Positions 1-8,128 of a DNA stretch of 64,000 bases are shown piece after piece. The notes below the pieces were generated by a model, which made no database searches, had not been told where the DNA came from, and saw only the letters and a program-made list of their open reading frames with translations. The stretch's first letter is position 1. Each line of letters begins with the position of its first letter. Source of the DNA: Pseudoneobacillus sp052180215. GTDB lineage: Bacteria; Bacillota; Bacilli; Bacillales; Cytobacillaceae. The translations under genes were made by a program, and so were the position numbers. The stretch lies in assembly GCF_052180215.1 (NCBI RefSeq), contig NZ_CP197471.1:1274001-1338000 (forward strand). Direction: 5' to 3'.

Positions 1-693
1 GGAGTAGCTGCAGCAACCGCAGCAGCAGGAATAATAGTAGGGGTAGTGACAAAAACAGGTTTAGGATTGAAATTAGCAAACGGATTACTTGATTTAGCAG
101 GCGGACATTTGCTACTTACGTTAGTATTTACGATGTTTGCAGCGTTAGTTCTTGGCATGGGGTCTCCAACAACGGCTAACTATGTTATTACTTCAACCAT
201 TGCTGCTCCAGCCATCATTTTATTAGGAGTACCAGATTTATCTGCTCATTTGTTCGTGTTTTACTTTGGCATCATTGCAGACATAACCCCTCCAGTAGCA
301 TTAGCCGCATTTGCAGCAGCTGGTGTATCTGGTGGTGAACCTATAAAAACAGGTGTGAATTCTGCAAAATTAGCCATTGCCGCCTTTATTATTCCATACA
401 TGTTTGTTCTATCACCTGAATTACTCATGATTGATACTAGCTGGACATACTTAATTTGGGTAGTATTCTCAGCTTTAGCAGGCATGACTGCTATTGGTGC
501 CGGTATTATCGGTTATTGGTTTAGAAAGCTTTATTGGTACGAGCGAATCATAGGGTTAGTTGGCGGATTACTATTAATCTATCCAGAAGGTGTTTCAGAT
601 ATGGTTGGTCTTGGATTGTTTGCACTATTAATAGCTTTACAATTCATGATGAAGAGACAAGACGGGGGAAATAAAGCACTATCGAATGTCTAA
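1..693 (+). CDS. TRAP transporter fused permease (4TM/12TM type), C-terminal part
   Basis: The reading frame is open from base 1, so the N-terminus lies outside the window; 230 residues are visible. It is very hydrophobic with several membrane helices, and has the Gly/Pro/Thr-rich stretch GMGSPTTANYV and the later ITPPVALAAFAAAG typical of the DctM-like domain of fused TRAP permeases. Such proteins form the membrane part of a tripartite ATP-independent importer for organic acids and work with a periplasmic-type binding protein (TAXI family in fused systems), whose gene would lie to the left. The C-terminal helices fit the extended fused form. The substrate cannot be told. A strong terminator follows directly. 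Confidence 0.85.
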   Translation, partial: GVAAATAAAGIIVGVVTKTGLGLKLANGLLDLAGGHLLLTLVFTMFAALVLGMGSPTTANYVITSTIAAPAIILLGVPDLSAHLFVFYFGIIADITPPVALAAFAAAGVSGGEPIKTGVNSAKLAIAAFIIPYMFVLSPELLMIDTSWTYLIWVVFSALAGMTAIGAGIIGYWFRKLYWYERIIGLVGGLLLIYPEGVSDMVGLGLFALLIALQFMMKRQDGGNKALSNV

Positions 694-739
694 AAAAATA
701 GGTTTGGCTGCCACTTGGTCTAGCCAAACCTATTTTTTA
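694..739 (+). terminator. Rho-independent terminator after the TRAP permease
   Basis: A 13-bp stem (AATAGGTTTGGCT paired with AGCCAAACCTATT) around a 12-nt loop is followed by a T-run. Confidence 0.9.
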
Positions 740-814
740 AAAACCTGATTTAGTTAATTATGACTTGACATTCGTGGACAAATCCCTAATAATTATTAGT
801 ATATTTTAAAAAAT

Positions 815-886
815 GACTTGTTAGCTCAGTGGGAGAGCACTTCCTTGACAGGGAAGGGGTCGGGGGTTCAAGTCCCTCACAGGTCA
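815..886 (+). tRNA. tRNA-Val (GAC)
   Basis: The cloverleaf is complete: acceptor GACTTGT pairs with ACAGGTC, the D-arm is GCTC...GAGC, the anticodon stem CTTCC/GGAAG encloses loop TTGACAG (anticodon GAC), and the T-arm is GGGGG/CCCTC with loop TTCAAGT. The discriminator is A886. CCA is not encoded. It stands alone with its own terminator, away from the large tRNA cluster at 15.9 kb. Confidence 0.92.
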
Positions 887-894
887 TCAAGTTG

Positions 895-938
895 AAAGTC
901 TCATTTCTCGAAACAAGGGAATTGAGGCTTTTTTTATT
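895..938 (+). terminator. Terminator of the tRNA-Val gene
   Basis: AAAGTCTCA pairs with TGAGGCTTT (one G-T pair and one mismatch allowed) and is followed by a run of T. Confidence 0.75.
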
Positions 939-973
939 TTCTTTATTCAGGTTTAAGTTGAGCTACATAAATA

Positions 974-1564
974 TCACATTTTATTTTTGACTTTACGAAG
1001 CAGACGTAAACTATCGTAATCACAAACTAGGACATATTCTCTACTTTCACATAGTTCATCCACCGCTTTTTTGACATCTGCATAAACTGTGTAATCATGA
1101 AAGGCTATAAATCCGCCTGGGACAACTCTTGGGGCAAATAGATCTATATCTCTTTTCACCCCTGAATAATTATGGTCTCCATCTACAAAAAGGGCAGCTA
1201 TGCTTTCAGGACAATCGTGTATGGCCTCATGGCTGAATTTTTTTATTGGTGATACATAATTTGAGAGACGAAAACCTAGAATATTTTTTTGAAATTCATG
1301 AAAATAATTGGAATAATATCCGTTTGAAATAAAAGGATCAATGGCAAAAATGGTTCGCTTTTTTTCGCTTAGCCACTTGCTTCCAAGGCCTAATGCAACA
1401 GTACTTTTTCCTTTAAAGGAACCAATCTCCACAATTTCCCCTTCTAAATGATCAACAAAAGAGGGCAAATGTAAAAGTGCTGTTTGTTCCGCAACTGATA
1501 ACCACCCACTTACCGAATCAACGAATTGATACAATTTGCTGATTTGAAACTGATTATCAGTCAT
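974..1564 (-). CDS. Class I SAM-dependent methyltransferase (Methyltransf_24 type)
   Basis: A 196-residue protein with the Rossmann methyltransferase pattern: motif I region VEIGSFKGKSTVALG (about residues 45-60), an acidic motif FAIDPF, the motif ALFVDGDHNYSGV and then GGFIAFHDY. This arrangement is typical of small methyltransferases found in polysaccharide or cell-surface glycan clusters. Its start codon overlaps the end of the upstream WbsX-like gene by 8 bases (1557-1564), so the two are probably translated together. The methyl acceptor is unknown; a sugar or glycan is an inference from the neighbour. Confidence 0.8.
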   Translation of the reverse strand: MTDNQFQISKLYQFVDSVSGWLSVAEQTALLHLPSFVDHLEGEIVEIGSFKGKSTVALGLGSKWLSEKKRTIFAIDPFISNGYYSNYFHEFQKNILGFRLSNYVSPIKKFSHEAIHDCPESIAALFVDGDHNYSGVKRDIDLFAPRVVPGGFIAFHDYTVYADVKKAVDELCESREYVLVCDYDSLRLLRKVKNKM

Positions 1565-2642
1565 TTTCGCTCACCTCTAGGCAAAAACCATTATTCTCCA
1601 ATGCTTTTTTTACTGATTCAAGATATTGAGATTCATATTTTTGATCTGGTTCTAAATAGGTTCCTTCGCCCCATTCATTCCAAGCATTTATAAACAAAAG
1701 GTCACTATTCATTTCTATAGATTTCTTTATTTGTTGTGTTAGATAATTTGAAAACTTTTCGGGGGACGCGCCGGTGAAAATGAGGGGGTTATTTCCTCCA
1801 ACGCGAGCGGAGTTATCCCAATCGATAAAAGCTCCTAAATAAGTCTTAACACTAGCCGTATCAGATTTTCTTTCTAGTATACTAGACCAGTATTTATCGT
1901 AATCCATTACAGTAAATTTTTGCTTATAACCATCAATGGCTCTTTGAGAACGGATACCATTTGTTAAATGCATTGTATATCCTGGTTCAAACTCAATACG
2001 AGCATCGAATCCTTTAATAATAGGGTTGTTAAATCTATTTAATGTTTGGACTACATAAATTCCATCAAGTCCATTTTCAACAGCTAATTCTTGCCAGTAC
2101 TCCAGCATTTCCTCACATTGTGGAATATCGCTTGGACGATAAATTAGAAATAATGGTTTGTTTTCTACTCTAATATATCTTTTATCCTTAAATACTGTTA
2201 ATAGAAAATGGAAGTGTTCTTTCCAATCTACTTTTTCTCCGTAGTTTTGATCTGCCAATACCTCATGGTTTGAACCGGTCCATGTTCTCGTCCATGGGTC
2301 ATTTGCCCACGAAAGACAGAAAGGGAAATCAGGCTCCCCCTTTTCTAATATTGCATCTAATGGTTTATGAAGAAACCTTTTCCCTTTAAACCAATAATGA
2401 TAATAACAAAATCCATAGATACCATATTTTTTTGCAATTTGGGCTTGCCATTCTCTTGCTGATTCGTCTGTTAAATCATAGTAATAGTCTTGGTACGGCT
2501 CTCTTGGCTGATAATGTCCAGGAAATAAAGGCTTTGCTTTTCTTGTATTCGTCCATTCAGTAAAACCTTTCCCCCACCAACGATTGTTTTCGTCAGTCTC
2601 GTGAAACTGAGGCAAATAAAAAGCTATAAGTTTCAAAATCAT
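1557..2642 (-). CDS. WbsX-like / glycoside hydrolase family 99-like protein
   Basis: A 361-residue soluble protein starting AFYLPQFHETDENN with WGKGFTEWTN and, later, FCLSWANDPWTRTW and FINAWNEWGEGTYLEPD. These are hallmark blocks of the WbsX/GH99-like family found in O-antigen, capsule and rhamnan-type gene clusters. No signal peptide or membrane segment is seen. It is the first gene of a two-gene unit with the methyltransferase; no other glycan genes flank it here, so the pair may be a remnant or a stand-alone module. The reaction (glycosyl transfer or hydrolysis) is not established by sequence. The ATG has AGGAG close upstream. Confidence 0.85.
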   Translation of the reverse strand: MILKLIAFYLPQFHETDENNRWWGKGFTEWTNTRKAKPLFPGHYQPREPYQDYYYDLTDESAREWQAQIAKKYGIYGFCYYHYWFKGKRFLHKPLDAILEKGEPDFPFCLSWANDPWTRTWTGSNHEVLADQNYGEKVDWKEHFHFLLTVFKDKRYIRVENKPLFLIYRPSDIPQCEEMLEYWQELAVENGLDGIYVVQTLNRFNNPIIKGFDARIEFEPGYTMHLTNGIRSQRAIDGYKQKFTVMDYDKYWSSILERKSDTASVKTYLGAFIDWDNSARVGGNNPLIFTGASPEKFSNYLTQQIKKSIEMNSDLLFINAWNEWGEGTYLEPDQKYESQYLESVKKALENNGFCLEVSEND

Positions 2643-2910
2643 CTCTCCTTTTAAAACTTTAGAAAGTTTGCTGAAAATAATAAGTAGTCTCTATTAAATA
2701 TTTTAGAGGCTGTCATTGTAAATCTATCCATGTTATCTCTTGTACGTAATATCTCAAATATATATATGAAGAAAGAGACATGAAGGTGTTGAGGATAATG
2801 AAAATGTACTTAATTAAGAGCAATAAGGATTTATCGAAAGACATTTCCAAGTAATTACATAAAATGAAGCTAATTATCAAACCATAATACCTGTAAAAGG
2901 AGGTATTAGT

Positions 2911-4293
2911 TTGAGCAATACGAGTTGCAGCTCTACTAGTAATGCAAGTAAAGGAAAGGGAGCCGAAAAAGGGGAATTAAGCTGGTGGCAGCTATCCTTA
3001 ATAGGTGTTGGTTGCACAATCGGGACGGGGTACTTTCTTGGCTCTACGATAGGAATCGAAATGACGGGACCTTCGATTGTCATCTCCTTTATGCTAGCGG
3101 CTATTGGTACATATATCGTTTATAGTTTATTAGCTAAAATGACAGCTCAGGATCCACAGGATGGATCTTTCTGTTATTATGCAAATAAGGCATACGGGAA
3201 GTGGGCAGGATTTAGCTGCGGATGGAATTATTGGTCCTCCAATATATTGATAATGGGCAGCCAGTTAACGGCTCTTTCTATTCTTTCAAGATTTTGGTTT
3301 CCTAATGTACCTCTTTGGGTCTTTGCCGCTGGTTATGCTGTACTCTCCATTATTGTTGTATTAACGGGAACGAGTGGATTCGATAAGGTTGAAAATCTAT
3401 TAGCAATCATAAAGACCTCTGCCATTGTGATGTTTATTATCATTGCAGCCGCTGCCTTAATTGGTTGGATTGATGGAGATGTAAAGCATCCAGGAATACC
3501 GAAATCATCTCATGATTTTTTTCCAGAAGGCCTGAAAGGCTTTTGGTCTTCTCTTATCTATGCCTACTATGCTTATGGTGGGATTGAAGTAATTGGTCTC
3601 ATGGCCACAAGATTAAAAAAGAAAGAAGATGCACCTAAAGCTGGAATCATCATGCTAATTGTATTAGCGATTATTTATATTGTTTCACTTGGACTAGCTG
3701 TTACCATGGTAGCCCATGGAGCTTTTAATGAAAAAGAGAGTCCCTTTGTTACCGCACTTGATAAATATCATATTTCGTTCTTTCCTCATGTTTTTAATGG
3801 GGCGATTATTATAGCGGGATTTTCAACTATGACAGCATCATTGTTTGGTGTTACACAGCTTTTAGTTACATTGGCGGATGATGGAGATGCCCCAGAGGTT
3901 TTTTCAAAAAAACTAAAAAAATGGAAGGACCTACCTTTACCATCTTTAGGACTTGCCACAGTTGGCTTATTGGCATCTATCATTACGGCCTTACTTTTAC
4001 CAGGAAAAATATATGAATATATCACCACAGCAGCAGGAATATTGATTTTATTTAATTGGTCATTTATTATCATCTCAGCATTACGTATACTTGATAATAA
4101 ATTTTTCGGCAAAACATTAGCTTTTATTGGCTTATTGCTCATTTTTGCTGCGGTGACAGGAACCTTAATGGAAAAAACGATTCGTCCAGGATTTTTTGTG
4201 AGCTTATTATTTGTCGCTATTATCGGGCTGGTAGCTTTAATCATGAATAAAAAAGTCTGGAAAAAGCAAAATTTTAAATCCTATTTAGATTAA
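2911..4293 (+). CDS. APC-superfamily amino acid permease
   Basis: A 460-residue membrane protein with about 12 helices. The first helix carries GVGCTIGTGYFLGS, the substrate-binding GxG region of amino acid/polyamine transporters. It probably takes up an amino acid by cation symport; the substrate cannot be inferred. The start chosen is TTG at 2911, because AAAGGAGG lies 6-7 bases upstream and no better ATG exists. It stands alone with a terminator at 4321. A different-branch APC permease lies at 12344-13759. Confidence 0.85.
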   Translation: MSNTSCSSTSNASKGKGAEKGELSWWQLSLIGVGCTIGTGYFLGSTIGIEMTGPSIVISFMLAAIGTYIVYSLLAKMTAQDPQDGSFCYYANKAYGKWAGFSCGWNYWSSNILIMGSQLTALSILSRFWFPNVPLWVFAAGYAVLSIIVVLTGTSGFDKVENLLAIIKTSAIVMFIIIAAAALIGWIDGDVKHPGIPKSSHDFFPEGLKGFWSSLIYAYYAYGGIEVIGLMATRLKKKEDAPKAGIIMLIVLAIIYIVSLGLAVTMVAHGAFNEKESPFVTALDKYHISFFPHVFNGAIIIAGFSTMTASLFGVTQLLVTLADDGDAPEVFSKKLKKWKDLPLPSLGLATVGLLASIITALLLPGKIYEYITTAAGILILFNWSFIIISALRILDNKFFGKTLAFIGLLLIFAAVTGTLMEKTIRPGFFVSLLFVAIIGLVALIMNKKVWKKQNFKSYLD

Positions 4294-4320
4294 TTATGTT
4301 AATATAGGTAAAGAAGAAAG

Positions 4321-4346
4321 CACCAGAATGACTTCTGGTGTTTTTC
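4321..4346 (+). terminator. Terminator of the APC permease gene
   Basis: CACCAGAA/TTCTGGTG with a 4-nt loop is followed by TTTTT. Confidence 0.88.
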
Positions 4347-4373
4347 ATCTTTTTTGAAGATTTTCACTATCTT

Positions 4374-4423
4374 TGTGATGTAAATCATTATTAAAAATTT
4401 TTATTTATGTTTAAATAGAAAAA
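4374..4423 (+). promoter_or_regulatory. Candidate Fnr-type promoter of ctaB (degenerate box)
   Basis: TGTGA-N6-TCATT at 4374-4389 has a perfect left half-site and a 3-of-5 right half-site against TGTGA-N6-TCACA. An AT-rich -10 candidate (TTAAAT, 4411-4416) lies where a start point about 41.5 bases from the box centre would need it. The spacing equals that at 5641 and 55435, which is the main support. Confidence 0.5.
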
Positions 4424-4446
4424 AGAATTAAATGGGGAGGATCTTG

Positions 4447-5388
4447 ATGAGTAAAGAAGTACTACCGTCTTTACAAGAGGTTGGAAAAACAACTCTATCT
4501 AATAAAGCAGTCAACACTACACTACTTTCTGATATAAAAGAACTTTTTAAAGCGATTGTATTAATATCTAATGTTATTCCTGTTTTTAGTGGTTTTTGGT
4601 TAGCTCTGTATTTTAGCAATATTTCTATTACGGACCATTGGCAAGATTTATTTATAACTCTAGCAGGAAGTACTTTAGTAATGGCTGGAGCGCTACTTCT
4701 AAATAATTGGTACGATGTAGATATTGACACTGTAATGAAAAGAACACAAAAACGTCCTACGGTAACTGGTAACATTTCATTAAAGGTAGTCCTAACAATG
4801 GGAATATCCCTTAGCATACTTGGTTTAATTCTTTTACTGTTTACCACAATTGAGGCTACTTTTTATGCATTTGTCGGCTGGTTTACCTATGTTATTTTAT
4901 ATACAATGTGGTCTAAACGCAGATATACGCTTAATACTGTGATTGGAAGTATCTCAGGTGCAGTTACACCTTTAATTGGCTGGGCAGCAGTAGAACCAAA
5001 GCTTAATATTGTGCCAATCATCTTGTTTCTCATCTTATTTATTTGGCAAATGCCTCATACATTTGCAATAGCAATAAAAAAATATGATGAATATAAAGCT
5101 GCTAAGGTTGCTATGCTTCCTGTTGTATATGGATTTGAATTTACTAAACGTCAAGTTCTTATTTATAGTTTAGCTTTAATGCCATTACCATTTTTCTTAT
5201 CATCGCTTGGAATAACGTTTCTAGTTATTGCGACAGCGTTAAACATTGGATGGATTGTATTAAGTATTAAAGGATTTTTCGCTAAAAATGATTACAATTG
5301 GGCTCATTTGATTTTCCTTTATTCAGTTAACTATATAACCATCATGTTTTTATTAATGGTTATTGTCACATTGCCATTTTTTAATTAG
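4447..5388 (+). CDS. ctaB: Protoheme IX farnesyltransferase (heme O synthase)
   Basis: An integral membrane prenyltransferase (UbiA superfamily) that adds a farnesyl group to heme B to give heme O, needed for heme-copper enzymes with heme O or A. The first aspartate-rich motif NNWYDVDIDTVMKRT and the following KRP are plain, and LYTMWSKRRYTLN is the conserved cytoplasmic loop. The ATG at 4447 is preferred because GGGGAGG ends 6 bases before it, giving 313 residues, the usual family length. It stands just before the heme-copper enzyme operon but has its own terminator. A Fnr-like box lies upstream. Confidence 0.92.
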   Translation: MSKEVLPSLQEVGKTTLSNKAVNTTLLSDIKELFKAIVLISNVIPVFSGFWLALYFSNISITDHWQDLFITLAGSTLVMAGALLLNNWYDVDIDTVMKRTQKRPTVTGNISLKVVLTMGISLSILGLILLLFTTIEATFYAFVGWFTYVILYTMWSKRRYTLNTVIGSISGAVTPLIGWAAVEPKLNIVPIILFLILFIWQMPHTFAIAIKKYDEYKAAKVAMLPVVYGFEFTKRQVLIYSLALMPLPFFLSSLGITFLVIATALNIGWIVLSIKGFFAKNDYNWAHLIFLYSVNYITIMFLLMVIVTLPFFN

Positions 5389-5408
5389 ATATTTTCTTTA
5401 AAAATAAA

Positions 5409-5453
5409 AGATGCACAAGTAGTTTCATTCAAACTACTTGTGCATCTTTTTTA
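5409..5453 (+). terminator. Terminator of ctaB
   Basis: A perfect 17-bp stem (5409-5425 with 5431-5447), loop CATTC, is followed by TTTTTT. Confidence 0.95.
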
Positions 5454-5640
5454 TTTATGGCAACATTCACAAATTTGTCATTTTTAATTTTGTCTATTTT
5501 CGTGTAAAGCTATTTTTTGCAAAACATGTTAATAAGCTTATCAATAGTGATAATAACGCTATTTAAAGACAGCATACATTTATTATTTGGACCATTTATC
5601 TTTAAAACTCTACAAACAGTAATTTAAATCAACCATTTTA

Positions 5641-5690
5641 TGTGATGCACTTCACATCATTGATAATTATTCGCAACTATTATGTAAGTA
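5641..5690 (+). promoter_or_regulatory. Fnr/CRP-type promoter of the heme-copper enzyme operon
   Basis: TGTGATGCACTTCACA at 5641-5656 matches TGTGA-N6-TCACA exactly. The -10 candidate TATTAT (5678-5683) predicts a start near 5690, placing the box centre (5648.5) at about -41.5, the class II activator position. This predicts activation under anaerobiosis by a Fnr-family regulator. The first gene begins at 5718. The rest of the 5454-5640 gap shows no gene. Confidence 0.82.
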
Positions 5691-5717
5691 TGAAATATCA
5701 AAGGGGGTTAAATTTCA

Positions 5718-5846
5718 ATGGGAGCTTCAAAAGTAAATAAAGAGCAAGAGTCAAAAGTTGGAACATGGATCTCTGTAGGAGTAGTTGGAGCAGTCATACT
5801 TGTTACGTATTTTGTACTATTCGGGCTATTTATGGCTAGATATTAA
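5718..5846 (+). CDS. Cytochrome c oxidase subunit IIa-like small membrane protein
   Basis: A 42-residue protein with a polar N-terminus (MGASKVNKEQESK) and one membrane helix from about residue 18 to 39. It sits immediately upstream of subunit II, the place and size of subunit IIa in ba3-type (B-family) heme-copper enzymes. AAGGGGGTT precedes the ATG by about 9 bases. It is the first gene of the operon under the Fnr-type promoter and is 12 bases from the next start. Function: structural subunit completing the second transmembrane helix that B-family subunit II lacks. Confidence 0.8.
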   Translation: MGASKVNKEQESKVGTWISVGVVGAVILVTYFVLFGLFMARY

Positions 5847-5858
5847 GGGGGAAGAGAA

Positions 5859-6326
5859 ATGAAGATGCATTTGGATGAAAAAATATGGCTTACCTTGAGC
5901 TTTGGTATGATCATGATTTTCATGTTAATTACTGGCTACCAAGGATTCGCCTTAGAAATGGGACCGCCAACAAATCAAGAAACGATAGATCCACAGAAAG
6001 TGGACCAAACCGCACCTTTTGATCAACCTGGAATCAAACAGGTTGGAGAAAACGAATATGAAGTGGTTATGACTTTACAAATTTTTAGCTTTAACCCTGG
6101 TAATATAGAAGTTCCTGCTGGATCAACCGTTCATTTTATTATGACTTCGAAGGATGTTGTTCACGGATTTGAAGTTGCGGGAACAAATCTGAATGCGATG
6201 GTAATGCCAGGACATATCACAAGAGCAACTCAAAAGTTTGATAAAGCTGGTAACTATTTAGTGCTATGTAATGAATATTGTGGTGCTGGACACCAAATGA
6301 TGAGTACAACCATTACGGTTAAATAA
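5859..6326 (+). CDS. Heme-copper enzyme subunit II with CuA site (ba3-type/CuA-NOR type)
   Basis: A 155-residue protein with one N-terminal membrane helix (about residues 10-30) and an extracytoplasmic cupredoxin domain. All CuA ligands are present: His102 (VVHGF), then Cys137, Glu139, Cys141, His145 and Met148 in LCNEYCGAGHQMM, with the spacing of Thermus ba3 subunit II. The short length and single helix are the B-family form. It takes electrons from cytochrome c (or directly from quinol in some Bacillus enzymes) and passes them to subunit I, encoded 14 bases downstream. RBS GGGGGAAGAG precedes the ATG. Confidence 0.92.
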   Translation: MKMHLDEKIWLTLSFGMIMIFMLITGYQGFALEMGPPTNQETIDPQKVDQTAPFDQPGIKQVGENEYEVVMTLQIFSFNPGNIEVPAGSTVHFIMTSKDVVHGFEVAGTNLNAMVMPGHITRATQKFDKAGNYLVLCNEYCGAGHQMMSTTITVK

Positions 6327-6340
6327 AGGAGGGAAGTACA

Positions 6341-8041
6341 GTGGAATCAATTTTACATCAGAATGGTAAAACAAAATCCGTATTTAAAGAAAAAACAAAT
6401 AAAGTATTGGGTGTAAATCCTCTAGATGCAAAAATAACGAAATTATATTTATCTGTTGCCTTTTTAGCATTACTACTTGGTGGATTATTAGGTTTATTAC
6501 AAGGTTTAAATCGTGCTGGACTTCTGGAATTACCATCTTGGCTTAATTATTATCAGGTACTTACAGCACACGGTATCCTCTTAGTTGTTGTATTATCTGC
6601 ATTCTTTACAATCGGTTACTTCTATGCTGGACTTTCCCATACACTGGGTGGTCTTCTTCCGAAAGTAAGAAAGATGGCGTGGATCGGCTTTTGGATGAAG
6701 ATTTTCGGCTTTGTCTTAGCCGTAATTCCAATTTTAATGAATGAAGCTTCTGTTATGTATACTTTCTACCCGCCAATGGCAGCTCATCCTATGTTTTATT
6801 TCGGTCTTGTATTTATTGTATTAGGTGTTTGGATGCTGTCAATTGGGGCTTTTATCCAAGTGGCAAATTGGAGAAAGAATAATCGTGGGAAACATCTTCC
6901 TATTTTATCATTTTTTGCAACGGGTGTATTTATCTTATTAGTAGGTGCAACTGCTTTCGTTGCAGTTGAAGTGCTTTTCATGATTATTCCTTGGGTACTT
7001 GGATGGACCGATGGTATTAATGTTATGGTTGCTCGTACTCTATTCTGGGCTTTCGGACATACGGCAGTTAACATCTGGTATTTAACAGCTGTATCTGTAT
7101 GGTATTGCATTATCCCGAAAATTATCGGTGGACACCGTTGGAATGATTTCTTAACACGTATGGTAGTTATTCCCTTAGTTATTATGAACATCACAGGTGG
7201 ATTCCACCATCAGATTGTTGACCCTGCTATTTCACCTGAGATTAAGTTTATGCACGTCTTTATGAGTTTAGCAATCGGATTCCCTTCATTAATGACAGCA
7301 TATGCTATGTTTAGAGTATTTGAAAAAACAGGAAGAGCAAAAGGCGGTAAAGGAGCACTTGGTTGGTTTAAGAAATTACCATGGGGGGATGTTCGATTCC
7401 TAGCTCCATTTATTGCAATGGCTGCCTTTATTCCAGCTGGTGCAGGTGGTATTGCTCAAACCACAAATCAATTAGATGGTGTCGTTCATAATACAATGTG
7501 GATTGTAGGACATTTTCACTTAACTTTAGGGATGTCAGTAGTTATGACATTCTTCGGAGTAAGCTATTGGTTAGTTCCACATATTTCAAATCGTATATTA
7601 ACACCACAAATGAATAAAGTAGGGGTTGTTCAAACAATCACTTGGACAATTGGTATGATTATTATGTCTGGCGCTCAGCATACGGTTGGATTATTTGGAG
7701 CTCCACGCAGAACATCTTATTCAACCTATGGGGATCATGCAACAGCATTAGGCTGGGAGCCATATATGACGCTTTTAGGTATCGGAGCAACATTATTATT
7801 AATTGCAGTTATCATACAAGTTTACGCAGTATTTAATATGATGTTTTTTGCACCAAAGGGAGAAACAGAGTTCCCAATTGCTGAAGAAGAGGAAAATGCA
7901 CCAAAAACTCCATATTGGACTGAGCGTTGGGGATTATGGGTTGTTCTTACGATTATTGTAATTGCAATGGCATATGTCGTACCGTTAACAGACATGATTG
8001 TTAATGCACCTCCAGGTTCACCTCCATTTAAAACTTGGTAA
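6341..8041 (+). CDS. B-family heme-copper subunit I lacking the cofactor tyrosine; probable CuA-type nitric oxide reductase
   Basis: A 566-residue, about 13-helix catalytic subunit; GTG start with GGAGGG upstream. Heme and copper ligands are in register with Thermus ba3: low-spin heme His77 and His393, high-spin heme His391, CuB His240, His289 and His290. The intervals 240-289 and 289-391 equal 233-282 and 282-384 of Thermus. The residue in the place of the cross-linked Tyr237 is Asn244 (GHTAVNIW). Oxidases need that tyrosine, whereas NO reductases in this superfamily lack it. Bacillus azotoformans has a described CuA-containing NO reductase of B-family ancestry, so NO reduction is the better guess. 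Automatic annotation would say b(o/a)3 oxidase subunit I. Not experimentally shown here. Confidence 0.85.
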   Translation: MESILHQNGKTKSVFKEKTNKVLGVNPLDAKITKLYLSVAFLALLLGGLLGLLQGLNRAGLLELPSWLNYYQVLTAHGILLVVVLSAFFTIGYFYAGLSHTLGGLLPKVRKMAWIGFWMKIFGFVLAVIPILMNEASVMYTFYPPMAAHPMFYFGLVFIVLGVWMLSIGAFIQVANWRKNNRGKHLPILSFFATGVFILLVGATAFVAVEVLFMIIPWVLGWTDGINVMVARTLFWAFGHTAVNIWYLTAVSVWYCIIPKIIGGHRWNDFLTRMVVIPLVIMNITGGFHHQIVDPAISPEIKFMHVFMSLAIGFPSLMTAYAMFRVFEKTGRAKGGKGALGWFKKLPWGDVRFLAPFIAMAAFIPAGAGGIAQTTNQLDGVVHNTMWIVGHFHLTLGMSVVMTFFGVSYWLVPHISNRILTPQMNKVGVVQTITWTIGMIIMSGAQHTVGLFGAPRRTSYSTYGDHATALGWEPYMTLLGIGATLLLIAVIIQVYAVFNMMFFAPKGETEFPIAEEEENAPKTPYWTERWGLWVVLTIIVIAMAYVVPLTDMIVNAPPGSPPFKTW

Positions 8042-8053
8042 TTCAGAAAAAAG

Positions 8054-8084
8054 AAGAGATAGCTCTAGGATGGGGCTATCTCTT
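8054..8084 (+). terminator. Hairpin between subunit I and the SCO gene, possible partial terminator
   Basis: AAGAGATAGC pairs with GCTATCTCTT over an 11-nt loop, followed by a T-rich but interrupted tract. It may lower expression of the downstream genes or stabilise the upstream mRNA. Confidence 0.5.
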
Positions 8085-8128
8085 TCTACTCTATTTTGTT
8101 TTAAAAACATTGTGGGAAGTGATCGTTA

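Noticed and set aside
2798..2854. 18-codon ORF (MKMYLIKSNKDLSKDISK) before the APC permease
   Set aside because: GAGGA is only two bases from the ATG; no family, hairpin or regulatory logic supports it.
3786..4244. 152-residue minus-strand ORF
   Set aside because: Shadow of the APC permease gene; hydrophobic codon bias reversed, no RBS.
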